Assembly: GCF_030272615.1 (NCBI RefSeq)
Contig: NC_081415.1
Span: 422,681,757-422,745,756, forward strand
Length of the DNA: 64,000 nt
Direction: 5' to 3'
Source: Cryptomeria japonica
Lineage: Eukaryota; Streptophyta; Pinopsida; Cupressales; Cupressaceae
Positions 13,390 to 24,346 of this stretch are shown piece by piece. Position numbers and translations under genes: made by a program. The notes beneath the pieces were generated by a model. That model did no database searches. It saw nothing but the letters and a program-made list of their open reading frames with translations, and was not told the origin of the DNA. Numbering within the stretch: the stretch's first letter is position 1; each line of letters opens with the position of its first letter.

Positions 13390-14480
13390 GGATGAGATAA
13401 CAAAGGCCTTGGAAGAATTACATGAAGGAATTTGTGGAACTCATGCAAGCGGTCCGTCACTAGCCAAGAAACTCCTGCGCAATGGATACTATTGGCCATC
13501 TATGGAAAAAGACTCCTACTACTTTGTCAGGAAGTGAAAAAAATGCCAAATTCATGGAGACCTAATACATGCACTAGCACAGGAACTGCAACCAATAACA
13601 ACACCATGGCCTTTTTGTCAATGGGGCCTTGACATTGTGGGTGAAATCCATCCATCTTCATCCAATGGTCACAAATTCATTATTACCGCCATCAAATACT
13701 TCACAAAGTGGATCGAAGCTGTTCCACTTACCCAAGTCACCAGAAAGTAGATCGCCTCATTCATCCTCAATTACATCATCTTCCGGTATGGTGTACCCAT
13801 GTCCATCATCACAGATAATGGGCTTCCTTTCAAGAATCAAGATGTCCATGAACTTTGTGAGAAATTTCACATCCAACATCGCTTTTCCACTCCCTATTAC
13901 CCACAAGGCAATGGTCAGACTGAAGCATCGAATAAAAACATATTGAGGATCCTAAAGAAGATAGTCAATGATGTCGGTCGTGATTGGCATGTTCAATTGA
14001 ATCCAACACTATGGGCATGTCAAACTAGCATTCGAACCCCTACAGGCGCAACTCCATACTCATTGGTCTATGGTGCAGAAGTTATTTTACCTATTGAAGT
14101 TGAGATACCATCACTATGGGTTTCCTTGCACAATCTCATCGATGATGAAGCATACAGAGTATCCCGTCTTTAGGATTTAGAGCTACTTGATGAGAAGCGA
14201 CAAGCTGCATACAATCACCTCAAAGCCTATCAGCAGCGCATGAGCAGAAGCTATAATCATCGAGTTAGACCTCGTACATTTGAGGTAGGTGATCTTGTTC
14301 TTCGAGAAAATCCTCGTAACCAACCCAACCGAGAACATCAAGGAAAGTTTTGAATCGAATTGGCTGGGTCCATATGTTGTCACTGCTGTATTTGGGTCTG
14401 GGGCATATCAGTTGGTTACATCAGAAGGAGAACCGCTAGCAGATCCGATCAACAACATGCACCTCAAACGGTTTTATACT
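13390..14480 (+). pseudogene. Integrase region (fossil)
   Basis: A zinc-binding N-terminal region is followed by the catalytic core: a QWGLDIVG-type segment carrying the first acidic residue, then ITDNGLPF with the second, then STPYYPQGNGQTEASNK with the glutamate. The C-terminal part (about 14180-14480) has the VRPRTFEVGDLVLR segment seen before the end of pol in Ty3/gypsy elements. No chromodomain is visible, which fits the Tat lineage. The region is broken. Confidence 0.88.
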
Positions 14481-15944
14481 TAAAAGTTGTACAGAGCATC
14501 AGGCTCCCATATATACTGGCAAAAACACCAAAAAACATCCAAATAAAATGACCTGAAGAAAATACAAAAACACCAAAAAAAAAAGAAAAAAAGAAAAGAA
14601 AAATCATGCATCCAAACGGTGAACAACCACCCCAGTGGCACTTTGGGTAAGTGCGATGGTGAAAACCTGGCAAACAGGTGCCACTCGTAGAAGCTATGGC
14701 TCCATTGTCTTTCAGACTTGTTGCGATCACATTCATTACACACACATCCATCCGTCCACACCATGGCTGGTTATTGATCTGCAATAAAGAGATAGTACTT
14801 CATATGTCTTTCATCTCGCTTTTTCATGGTCCTGCCTATACTGGGGGCAGTGCCCCTAACATATTTTGATGGAAGTGGATTCTACATTGTTTTATGATTC
14901 ATTAAAATTCTTCATTCAAAACTATCTCACAAAATCCAAAAATACTCAAAAACTGTCTCTCACAAAATACCAAAAACATTCAAAACTATCTCACAAAATA
15001 TCAAAAACATTGGAAAACTATCTCACAAAATATCAAAAACATTGGAAAACTATTTCACAAAATCCAAAAACATTCAAAACAATCCAAAATCCAAAAACAT
15101 CAGAAAATATCAAAAATCAATCAAAAACATGGCAACACATTGAGCATGCTCATCCAAGCAGATACCAAACAAACATTGAACAATACTCAAAACGATGATC
15201 ACTTCTCCAATCGACCAAATAATCAACATCAACACTCAAAAACTGTCTTCAACAAGGATGCATCCTTCCTTACCAAAACAAAGACAAAAACGACGTTTTC
15301 TTTGACAAGAAAATTGTGTTAAGCTATCAAATACTTGGTTGATTTATAAGTATAGTCATTCATTTATCTGTATCAGGTTCCTACTGCATTGTTTGTGTAT
15401 CGTTTACGCATTATTCCGATGAAGTTCTGGGGCATGTACTAATGGTGTCTACGTGGGAAGTTCACTAAACTACATGATCTTATGCAAAATGCAATCATAG
15501 ATCACTACGGCTTGCTGACTACGACGTATACCTCGACCATATGAGCATGAACCATTACCAAGGATCCATATTCTTTATTCTCTATGTACATACTGTTTTC
15601 TTACAAGAACAATGCTCCTTCTTTGGTTCCTCCCCATCCAATTTGGATAAAGGTTTTTGTCTCTTATTAAGGTGTGAACTTGTCTCAGGATATGATCAGC
15701 CCAAGATCAAGGAGGACGATCCAAGTCATGCATAAACGAAGATGATCCTTGTTTGTTCCGCAAGCAATACTCTGGTCAACTTGACCCATTATATCAAGTC
15801 ATTTGTATTAACTTGCTATATCAAAATCCATGTAAGAACTACTCTGGTCATCTTGAATCATTATGTTGAGATGCTTGTATTTTTTTACAACATTTTAAAG
15901 CTCAATGATGAAAATAGAGCACTATGGATCATCATTTCATCCCA

Positions 15945-15945
<1 letters not shown>
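14481..15945 (+). repeat. 3' non-coding region with ~35-bp tandem repeats
   Basis: Downstream of pol an A-rich stretch (14520-14610) is followed at about 14918-15080 by four to five tandem copies of a roughly 35-bp unit built on CTATCTCACAAAATATCAAA. The rest is non-coding. Part of a CAGTGCCCC/ACATATTTT junction near 14850 may mark the end of the sense transcription unit (inference). Confidence 0.65.

Positions 15946-15948
<3 letters not shown>

Positions 15949-16018
<70 letters not shown>
15949..16018. repeat. (TA)n microsatellite
   Basis: This is an almost pure TA run of about 70 bp. Shorter TA runs occur near 37135, 50911, 50932, 51896 and 51925. Confidence 0.97.
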
Positions 16019-16019
<1 letters not shown>

Positions 16020-17335
16020 CATTCCATTCCATATCGCCCATCCATTCCCTCATTCATATGTATGATTTTTGTATGCCAATATGAACAAGGTTAATATGAA
16101 CAGTTATGTAAGAATTGAGCTAGTCTTGGATACAATTGCGACCGAGTACTTTGATACATCATCAATGCATCATGCAAAGTCTCAAAAACCTTGCATTCAT
16201 CATGGTCATATCATCATTACATTTCGTTGCATTTTGCACCAAGTACATTCATGTCATTTTTAATTAAATTTCATATAGTTCATTTAATTTATTGACATTA
16301 GTCTTCATTAATCATTTGCATCATTGCATAATCATGATGATTAGATTCATTCATATGATCAAATTGTCCTTGATTGTATTAACCATTTACTATGCATTCA
16401 TCTAGTGTCAGTTATCAATTATCATTTTATCATCCTTTATCATCCTTTCTCATTTATCATTGCACCCATTCATTTATCTATTCATTGGTTGAAAGGTGCA
16501 TGCATTCATCCATTATTAAGTGTCTTATTATGCTCATTTTAGGATTCATTTACATTGCATTCATTATCCTTTTTTAATTGCATTAAGGTACAGTTATTAA
16601 ACCATTAGTTGCATTATCATCACATTATCATTTTTACTTAATCATATTTAGGCATTTAAAACCAATAAACCATTTGTCTCCAAACATTGGTTCATACCAT
16701 TTTATATATATCCATTATACATATGCATTCATTTAGACATCATCATATAAACATTTGTACTTTAAATTTTGTTTATCCATATTACATTCATCCAAAAACA
16801 TCTAGATGCATATTCATACATAAACCATTCATTCTTTGCATTAACATCATTGCATATCATTATCTAACCATTCATTCAAAATATTTCATGCATCATTTCG
16901 AATATATCAAACAGGAAACACCAAAATCCTGTTCATAAATCATCATGAGCATACATCATCATCATGACATTACATACATAAAGCATTAAATCAAATAAAA
17001 CATGCACACATGTATAAACCTGCATTCATATGTCAGTATCCAACATCATAAATCATCATAAAAACATGCATATAGGAATCATCTCATAAATGCATACATA
17101 TACACGTATCCATCTAAGCAATAAAACTCATAAAAACACCATCCTTCATAACATCCATACATCACAATATGCATATAATCAAAATATGGGATCTCCTCAT
17201 ATATATCATCTCATGTATCAGAGTTCAATGAAGTCTACAAAATCGGCTACCAAGAGCCATCCAAGACATAGTCCAAAATAACAATGCAAATACATATATG
17301 CAAAAAGCTCTCTCAGATGCCACTCTAACTAGATG
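16019..17335. other. CATT/ATCA-rich filler
   Basis: Low-complexity sequence dominated by CATT, ATCA and CATA words. I see no coding region on either strand. It separates the sense pol genes from the antisense PMD-like gene inside the element. Confidence 0.6.
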
Positions 17336-17338
17336 CTG

Positions 17339-19370
17339 CACCACCATCGCCACCTGCTCCCCCACTAGTCCCCGCACCATCTGATCTATCTCTCCGTGGA
17401 GGCCCTATCAAACCCCCACTAGCTCCTGCACCCCCTGACCTATCTCTCTGTAGAGGACCCATCACACCCCCACTGCTCTGCATCCTCTAGGATTGCTCTG
17501 ATCTGGCTTGTCGCATCTATGAATAGCTCAGTGCTCACTGACTAGATGGTACCACCTGCTCATATAGGCCCCGCCAATAATCAACCTCTCCACTTGCTCT
17601 CTGTACCTCCCTCGCCAATGCCTCTACAGATGGCCCCTGTCCCTGTACTTCCTCCAAAACCCTCACTCTCTCCTGCAACTGGACCACCCTGTCAACAACC
17701 TGATCTCTCTCCCACAGCACTACAGTCAGCTCTGACTCTCGTGCAAATAGCTGCACATCTCTCGCTACAACCTCTGCCTCTAGATCCTCCACCCGTGTCT
17801 TAGCTGCTGTCAGTTGAGTATGCAAATGTGCTAACATATGCTCCCGAGGATCACCACCCCCTGTTGCTCCCTCCCCTGTCTCCATAGGTGCCTCTCCAGT
17901 AGCTCCCTCCCCTCTGTCCATCGGGATCTCCCTCTCCATACCTCAACCACCTAATCTGACTCCTCCCGGCACCAACGACCCCTGTGATATCCGCAGTGGC
18001 AATCCGCCTCTCCCTCTCTGTTGGACCCGACCACCTAAGCCACTTAAACCGCCACCTCCACCATCTCCTCCTCCTCCTCCCCCACCTCCATCATCTCCTC
18101 CTCCTCCCCCCCACCTCCACCGTCTCCTCCTCCACCCCCACCATCTCCTCTCCCTCCTCCCCTCCTTCGTCTTCGTCCCCTCTCATCCTCAAACGCAGGA
18201 ACCAGCTCTGCTGGATCTGATATCCATATAATCAGATAAGCTGCCATATACTGTGTATACTCATTTGACACCCAATCATCCACCACCCTCAGCCATATAT
18301 CCCATGGCCTCGCTTGAAGCGTCCGGAACTCAGCCAATGCCTGATCATATGGAAGTACTGGCCCCCATGCATATCTCTCTCGGACCACTCTCGCATACTC
18401 CCCCAATCCCCTAAGCAGTCCCTGCTGTCGTCTAAATTGCCTCAGAACCCTGCCCGACACTTATCTCTCTACATGATAAGATGTCCTCCCAATGAGGAAT
18501 CGGGTCATGAAAACATACGGCAGTGCCTCCGCATCATCCTCCCACGACTCACACTCCAGATAAGGTCTCCAGATCACGACATCTAGATCATCCAATGTCT
18601 GCCACCACCACTCTAACTTCCCCAGGTGGGGCTGACTCATCATACCACTGTACATAAACATATAGGGCTGGTCGACTACCTGAAATCTCAAACTCACTGG
18701 TCAGGTCACTGGTAAGTGCTCCCACGCCCAAATGTGCAGTAGCGTCACTCCCATGTTTAATGAGCCCCTCCCGCGGTATACCACCTCATGCAGCTCCTGA
18801 TATAAGTGCGCCAGCATGCACGGTCCCTAGGCAAATCGGGTCCCCTCTGTAATCATCATCTCGATCACCTGCCCCCAACCAACGACCAGACCATGTGATC
18901 GCCTATTTGGGCACAACAGTCCTCCCACAATGCTTGACAAAACTATTGGTAGAGGCTCGTACAATGTCGCGATGTCCTCCCAAGCTATGGAGCCATCATC
19001 AATAAACACGTCCTCATCAAAGACTCACTGAACTGCTACAGTCCCCCATGATCTATCATATGTGACGAGCTCACCCCGAATGGGAATATGAAGGATACGC
19101 CACACATCCTCCAAAGTCACTGTCATCTCCCCCTGTGCAAGGTGAAATGTGCGCATCTCACTGTGCCAGCGCTCTGCTAAAGCTGTAATCAACCCGTGAT
19201 TCATCTGAATCACAGGCATATGCATTACATCGTACAACCCAGTCGCTGCAATACAATCAATCTCGGCCTCTGTCAGCTGATCCTGCAACCCCTGTGTTGC
19301 TGGATGTCTCTCGCGTAACTCTAACACGCGTAGATCCTCCTGCATACGGGCATCAATCAATCGTCATCAG
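17339..19370 (-). pseudogene. Antisense plant-mobile-domain (PMD) type gene within the retroelement
   Basis: Read on the minus strand from about 19360, the first segment contains LITALAERWHSEMRTFHLAQ then GEMTVTLEDVWRILHIPI. This is the characteristic start of the plant mobile domain (aminotransferase-like/MAIN family). More PMD-like sequence follows (WWWQTLDDLDVVIWRPY; WGPVLPYDQALAEFRTL; DWVSNEYTQYM). Next come a Gly/Arg/Glu-rich low-complexity linker (18040-18180), a coiled-coil-like segment with repeated acidic and leucine residues (about 17540-17800), and a tail of ~70-bp repeats rich in GGG codons. Base composition is clearly more GC-rich than the surroundings. Extra ORFs, including antisense ones, are known in plant Ty3/gypsy elements. 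The copy is broken, with a few interruptions, and is reported as a fossil. Its function in the element is unknown. Confidence 0.75.
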
Positions 19371-19614
19371 TTGTTTTGTTTTCAAACTTTCTTAAGTTTA
19401 AACCTAGACTATCAACAGATACTTTGATCAAGTATCTTCGGGTCTCAACAAGTAAGCAATCATGGCACACCTAGACTTCAACATGCATTTATCCTAATGA
19501 CCTAAGTCTCATTAGGCTGCTATGGTTCAAAACAATTCCCACTTCGCATCGCCATCCATCCATCATTAACATCGGAAATTTTTTGTTCACACAAACTGGG
19601 GCATCTATTATCTT

Positions 19615-19945
19615 GCAAACAAAAGTGCTATTTTGCAAACAAAAGCGCTACTTCTCGACAATAGCGCTAAACCCCTAACAAAAACGCTTAATCAGCTATA
19701 CAAAAGAGCTAAAACTACAAACGCGCTACAACAACTATGCAATAGCGCTGCTTAAAGACAAAAGCGCTCAATTGACCCCTCAATAGTGCTAAAAAAACAA
19801 AAGCGCCTAAACATGCCTACAATAGCGCTAGTATTTTCAACAACGCTCAAACAACAGCACAATAGTGCCATCGCGGCACAAAAATGTTAGTTAATTGGAC
19901 AAAAGCACCAAAACATAGTTTCAGCGCTATTGTCTTGACTCAACT
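19615..19945 (-). repeat. CAAAAGCGCTA/CAATAGCGCTA motif array (antisense leader)
   Basis: About fifteen degenerate copies of CAAAAGCGCTA or CAATAGCGCTA are spread over 330 bp. They are the exact reverse complement of the motif at 4617-4862. Read on the minus strand the array lies 250-580 bp upstream of the antisense PMD-like start, in the same orientation relative to that gene as the left array has to gag. A TTTAAAT on the minus strand at about 20176-20182 could be a TATA-like box for an antisense transcript (weak inference). Confidence 0.8.
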
Positions 19946-20478
19946 TGGACTCAGCAAAAAAATATCAAAAATGCATGAAATCCAAAATTTTAAATTTGTG
20001 TACCGCTGGTCCGTAGTCGTCTGGCCGCTAGAATCGACGGATTCGCTCGAAATGGTGCTCTGCAATAGGTACTGGCATCCTGACTGCTGCTCGCTCCTCT
20101 CAAACATCACTATTAGAGTTTTGGTTTCACACTGGTCACAGTAACAAATGATCCTGTTTTCACCCCTTTCTCCCCATTTAAACCCTTCGTAGTCACCGTA
20201 ACTTTCCCCCGCTCACCGCCGTGGTCCCCGTACACTTCCCGAGCCTCCCATTTCTCCGTATTTACTCTGTTTTCTTCCATTCTTTCACCGTTATTGCTAA
20301 TTCTTCTCTTCTACCACCCTGCCAATTTTCATTCTTTTTCGCGAGATCGCCCGATTTGTTAAAAAAATTCGGCCCATCTCTCGAGGGGGCATACCACCCA
20401 CTAAATTAACATTTATGGGGCATATTCTTAACACCTATTTTTCTTTCTTTGAAACGACATGATAAACCGCACCATCTC

Positions 20479-20491
20479 AAATAGGGGCAAA
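20479..20491 (+). other. Polypurine tract
   Basis: The sequence CAAATAGGGGCAAA ends exactly at the start of the 3' LTR, as expected for the priming site of plus-strand synthesis. Confidence 0.7.
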
Positions 20492-21905
20492 TGTAGTCAC
20501 ATAAATCTGTCCATTTTAATTAAATGAATATTTTGTATTTATTTGATTAAAAATCCACTAGCCATCAGTTAATTAAATTAATATTTAATTAATTCATCTT
20601 CAAAACATTCTCCTATTAATTAAATAAATTATTCAATTTATTTTAATTAATTAATTATATCAAATTCACAATCAATTAAATTAATAAAATCCTATTTATT
20701 TAGTTTAATCCCCTATTCCTCTTTTAAATAAATTAAATCAAACATTTATTTAAATCATTTATCCCCCCCACTTGCATTTTCCTAAAAATGCAACTTGCAC
20801 ACATTTATTGAAATAAATAAATTCATTTTAATTAAAAATCCTATTTTCCCTCACCCACCAAACCCACTTGCAAATCTAATCCCCTTCTAGATTCTTTTAA
20901 CCCCTTCCTAATTAACCTAATCCATCCCCTAATTATTGTCACATTCCTAAGCAACTTGGAGTCATTTCTCAAAGACTTCAAAGTCTTTGAAAATCATTTA
21001 ATGCTTTGTGTGTTCGACAATTTAACCTCCAAAGTCTTCCAAAACCACTAATGGCTCTTACATGACCATTAATGGCTCTTACATAACCATTTATGGTTAT
21101 TTCAACTTGCACTCATGTGTCTCCTCAAACATTTATTGCTATGACTATGTTTATCCCTTTTGCCTTTGCACAAGAGTTTATCCATTGGATAAAAGCTTTA
21201 TTCTTTGAATAAAGAATTTATCCATTCAACTAACCTTGACCTTAACTCCCAAGGTCATGTCAAGCATTTAATGTTTATTCCCTCTCCTCTCAACCTATCT
21301 CACATTGACACTTGTCATCTTGGGATTGGGTTGAAAGCCCTCACATGGATCTCAAATCATTCAATCCTGACCCTTGTTGAGATTACTCAATCTCAACCAT
21401 CCATTGCTCCATTTTTCCTATGAATAGAGCCCATTTCTTCATAATCTAGATCCTGAAAAACTTGTATGCATTTAAGCTATAGTGAATTCTAGAGAGCATT
21501 TAGCATAAACTACTAATATCTTGTCATTTTGGTTAAAATAAATCATTTTAATATCAATAGCATAGTATTAGCTTTTTATTCACATTTAGAGCAAATACTT
21601 CAATCTCAAACCTCCATAAGCATCCATAGTGCAAAAAGCTGTTGAGAGCTACACTAGTTTGGAATTTGGAGAGGAGAGGAACAAAGGAGAAGGAGCCAAG
21701 AGTATGGTAGAAGGCATTTGGAGATGTCTTCTTGCATTTACATTCATAGTTAAATGTTTTACTTTGTTCTTGGTGTCTCTTTTGATATGCCTATTTAGGT
21801 TGATCTTTGGTTGAATAACACTAATCTTAACACTTGTTTCTTATTGTTTGTGTGTTATACTACCATAGGTTTTGATCTAACACTTGCCCTTTTTGTAGAG
21901 CATCA
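20492..21905 (+). repeat. 3' LTR of the 18.8-kb element
   Basis: The LTR is 1414 bp and starts and ends like the 5' copy. The two copies are aligned over their full length with only single-base and tiny length differences. Confidence 0.93.
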
Positions 21906-22094
21906 AAAAGTACTAGGTGTGTATTCAATTTAAATATAATAAATCAATGTGTATTGCTTTCATAAATAAATTCTAAATGTACTCTTATATCAATTGAAAA
22001 TATCATAAACAAATTTCATGTCACATGTAACAATTTTAATATCTAAAAAATCATTAATATAAATGTGTCAATTTAAAACTATCACAAGATACAG

Positions 22095-22450
22095 ATAAGG
22101 TATATTTCAAGTCACATTGAAAGTAATTGTTACAAGAATATGAGGTATATTTCAAGTCAAATTGAAAGTAGTTGTTACGGGAACATGAGGTATATTTCAA
22201 GTCAAATTGAAAGTAGATGTTTCAAGAACATGAGGCATGTTTCAAGTCCAATTGAAAGTAATTCAATTATGCCCATTTGAGTTCATGAGGTATATTTCAA
22301 GTCAAATTCATCAAGTGGAAAATTTAATTGTTTAAAAAATGAGGTATATTTCAAGTCAAATTGAAAATATTTGTTACAATCTAACATGAGGTGTATATTA
22401 AATCAAATTGTTCAGTAATTGTTACAAGAACATGAGGTACATTTCAACTC
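22095..22450 (+). repeat. ~45-bp minisatellite, right copy
   Basis: Eight tandem copies of a unit of about 45 bp are present, each beginning GAGGTATATTTCAAGTCAAA (with variation) and usually continuing TTGAAAGTAATTGTTAC. The family is the same as at 53-235. From 22451 to 23265 I recognise nothing. Confidence 0.85.
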
Positions 22451-23265
22451 AAACTCATCTTGATCTAGTCAATTGCTTGGATCTTAGATTAATTTAATTC
22501 ACATGTACATACAAATTATAATTTAATTCACACGGCATATGTATAATCATATTTTCAATTACTTGATATGGGAATCAAGGAAGAGATCAATGGTCACATA
22601 TAGATTATGAAATCATGATCAAGCCTAAGTTTTTGTTTACCATCTTTGTGGGTGCAACAAACCCAAGTGAAGCACTACCATGTATCAACCTCAACCACGT
22701 GGATGTAATTATTACTCATCAACATGGTCCAATTATTGCTATCACTACTCATATATATTAAAGGTTCACATTCGATTCATTTCCAATGCATATGCAACTC
22801 ATTGAAATCTCTAGTTGTCATTGGCTCAACCTAGTAAGCATTCTAAGGTGAATCATAACTAGTCTTATGATAATTCAAGGACTATTTAGTGAGCAATAAC
22901 TTCATTATTGAGGATTATGCGATAGCTCTTGGTTATAGATTTTAGATAACGATGGTAGTTCTGTTGAATATTCATTGGCTATATAGCTCAAGATGGAAGT
23001 AGAGACATCTTAACAAGAATTATAACATAGAGGTACTATCCCTTATAGGTAGAAGGTTCGACCAAAATAAATATAACCAAGCTACTTGAGTACTGTTCTC
23101 AATTACCATGAATCCTTTGTATATTAAAGTCTCTACCCAGTTTTTACATTGAAGGCTTGTTGTGTCATTCATTCATTCACATTTGGAAGCTCCCTAGTGC
23201 TCTAGGTACATTATTGGGCTTAATTCTTAAAAAAAATTCTTTGATTTTAGAATACAATCATATAC

Positions 23266-24346
23266 ACAACTGTAGACACTTAAAAATAATTAATTTAATT
23301 ATTTTTAATTCCTCGCATAATTAATTAAATATAATTAATATTGTCACTATAGCATATGATTGATTTATTTAAATAAATCAATCCCTTTCTTTATTCTTCT
23401 AAAAAAATCAAATCCTCACAAATCTTCCTCTTAGCTAATTAATTTTAATTAATTAGTTAACCTACATGATTCCTACAAATCATCTTCTTAATTCATTCTT
23501 CTAGAAACTCCCTAAACTCACTTAACATTATTCTTCTAATTTTTTATTTCCTCCACTCATTCTCTCTCCTAGTCAAATTCTCCCACAAATATTAATCCCA
23601 CCTAACATTTCCTCTAATCCCCCTCCTAATGAGTCGTTAATGGTTAATCATCATGATTAGTCACGAAGTCAACTCTTTGTCTTTTTCATCCAGCCACTAG
23701 CTTTAAATGCTCTTTTCCTAGGTGAATGTAAGATTTTCGAAATCACACATTCCTCTAGGCATTCCCTCTCCCAAGGAATTTTTAATTCCTTTTTATTTCT
23801 CCAATCCCCATGATATCCTTTTTTGGAGAATTTTTAATTCCTCCAATGCATCTTGTGGAGTGTGGAGATACGAAATGCCTTTAAGGCATATTTCTTGGTC
23901 TCCACACCCTCTCTTGGACCTTGTGTGAGCTCACAAGTAAATCTTAGCCCTTCATCTCGAATTCATCCTAGCCATTCATTTTCCTCTCCTCTTCCTATAA
24001 AATAGGGCTCCATCTCTTCATTCAAAACATCTTGAAATTCAGTAAGTTTATGCTGCCCTTTTGAGCCCAGGAAATCATCTTGGCAACTTGATCATCTCAT
24101 CCTTATCATTTTTCAAATCCATTCCATTTGTGCACAACATTGGAGAGCCATCCAAATCTAGCAATCAAAGGAGCACATCAAGTGGAGCATTATCAAGGGG
24201 CGCCTTCACTTCATCAAGCTCAATCCGAAGGAGAAGGTAAAATAGTAAGGTGAAATGGTCTTTTAATGATATTTTAGCATTTTACAGGTTTATTTTGTTA
24301 TGTTTTGATCATTTGACCTTTAATCTGTTTTCCCCTCTTCAACAAC
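23266..24346 (+). mobile_element. Solo LTR with acaac target duplication
   Basis: A 1071-bp LTR (23271-24341) starts TGTAGACACT and ends CCCTCTTCA. It is flanked on both sides by the direct 5-bp repeat acaac (23266-23270 and 24342-24346). It opens with TTAATTAA-rich sequence and carries TATAAAATAGGGCTCC at 23996 followed by ATCTCTTCAT, the same layout as the LTR of the 18.8-kb element. No internal region is present, so it fits unequal recombination between two LTRs. Confidence 0.85.

Larger units (their letters stand above)
3116..21905 (+). mobile_element. 18.8-kb Ty3/gypsy retrotransposon, Tat/Ogre-like lineage
   Basis: The element is bounded by two direct LTRs of 1414 bp (3116-4529 and 20492-21905), both starting TGTAGTCACA and ending AGAGCATCA. 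The flanking five bases are gaaag (3111-3115) and aaaag (21906-21910), a target duplication with one difference. A TGG-initial primer-site-like sequence follows the 5' LTR and a purine tract (AGGGGCAAA) precedes the 3' LTR. The internal order is gag, protease, G-patch-like, RT, RNase H, second RNase H, integrase, which together with the large size is typical of the Tat/Ogre/Retand lineage. An antisense PMD-like gene and long non-coding stretches fill the 3' third. By eye the LTRs differ at roughly 40-45 sites (about 97% alike). At published conifer neutral rates near 1-2 per billion years per site this suggests an age of order ten million years. The coding region is broken, with roughly a dozen or more interruptions. 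Confidence 0.93.

Noticed and set aside
17984-18220. Plus-strand Pro/Leu/Ser-rich open frame
   Set aside because: It is the shadow of the Gly/Arg/Glu-rich linker of the minus-strand PMD-like gene.
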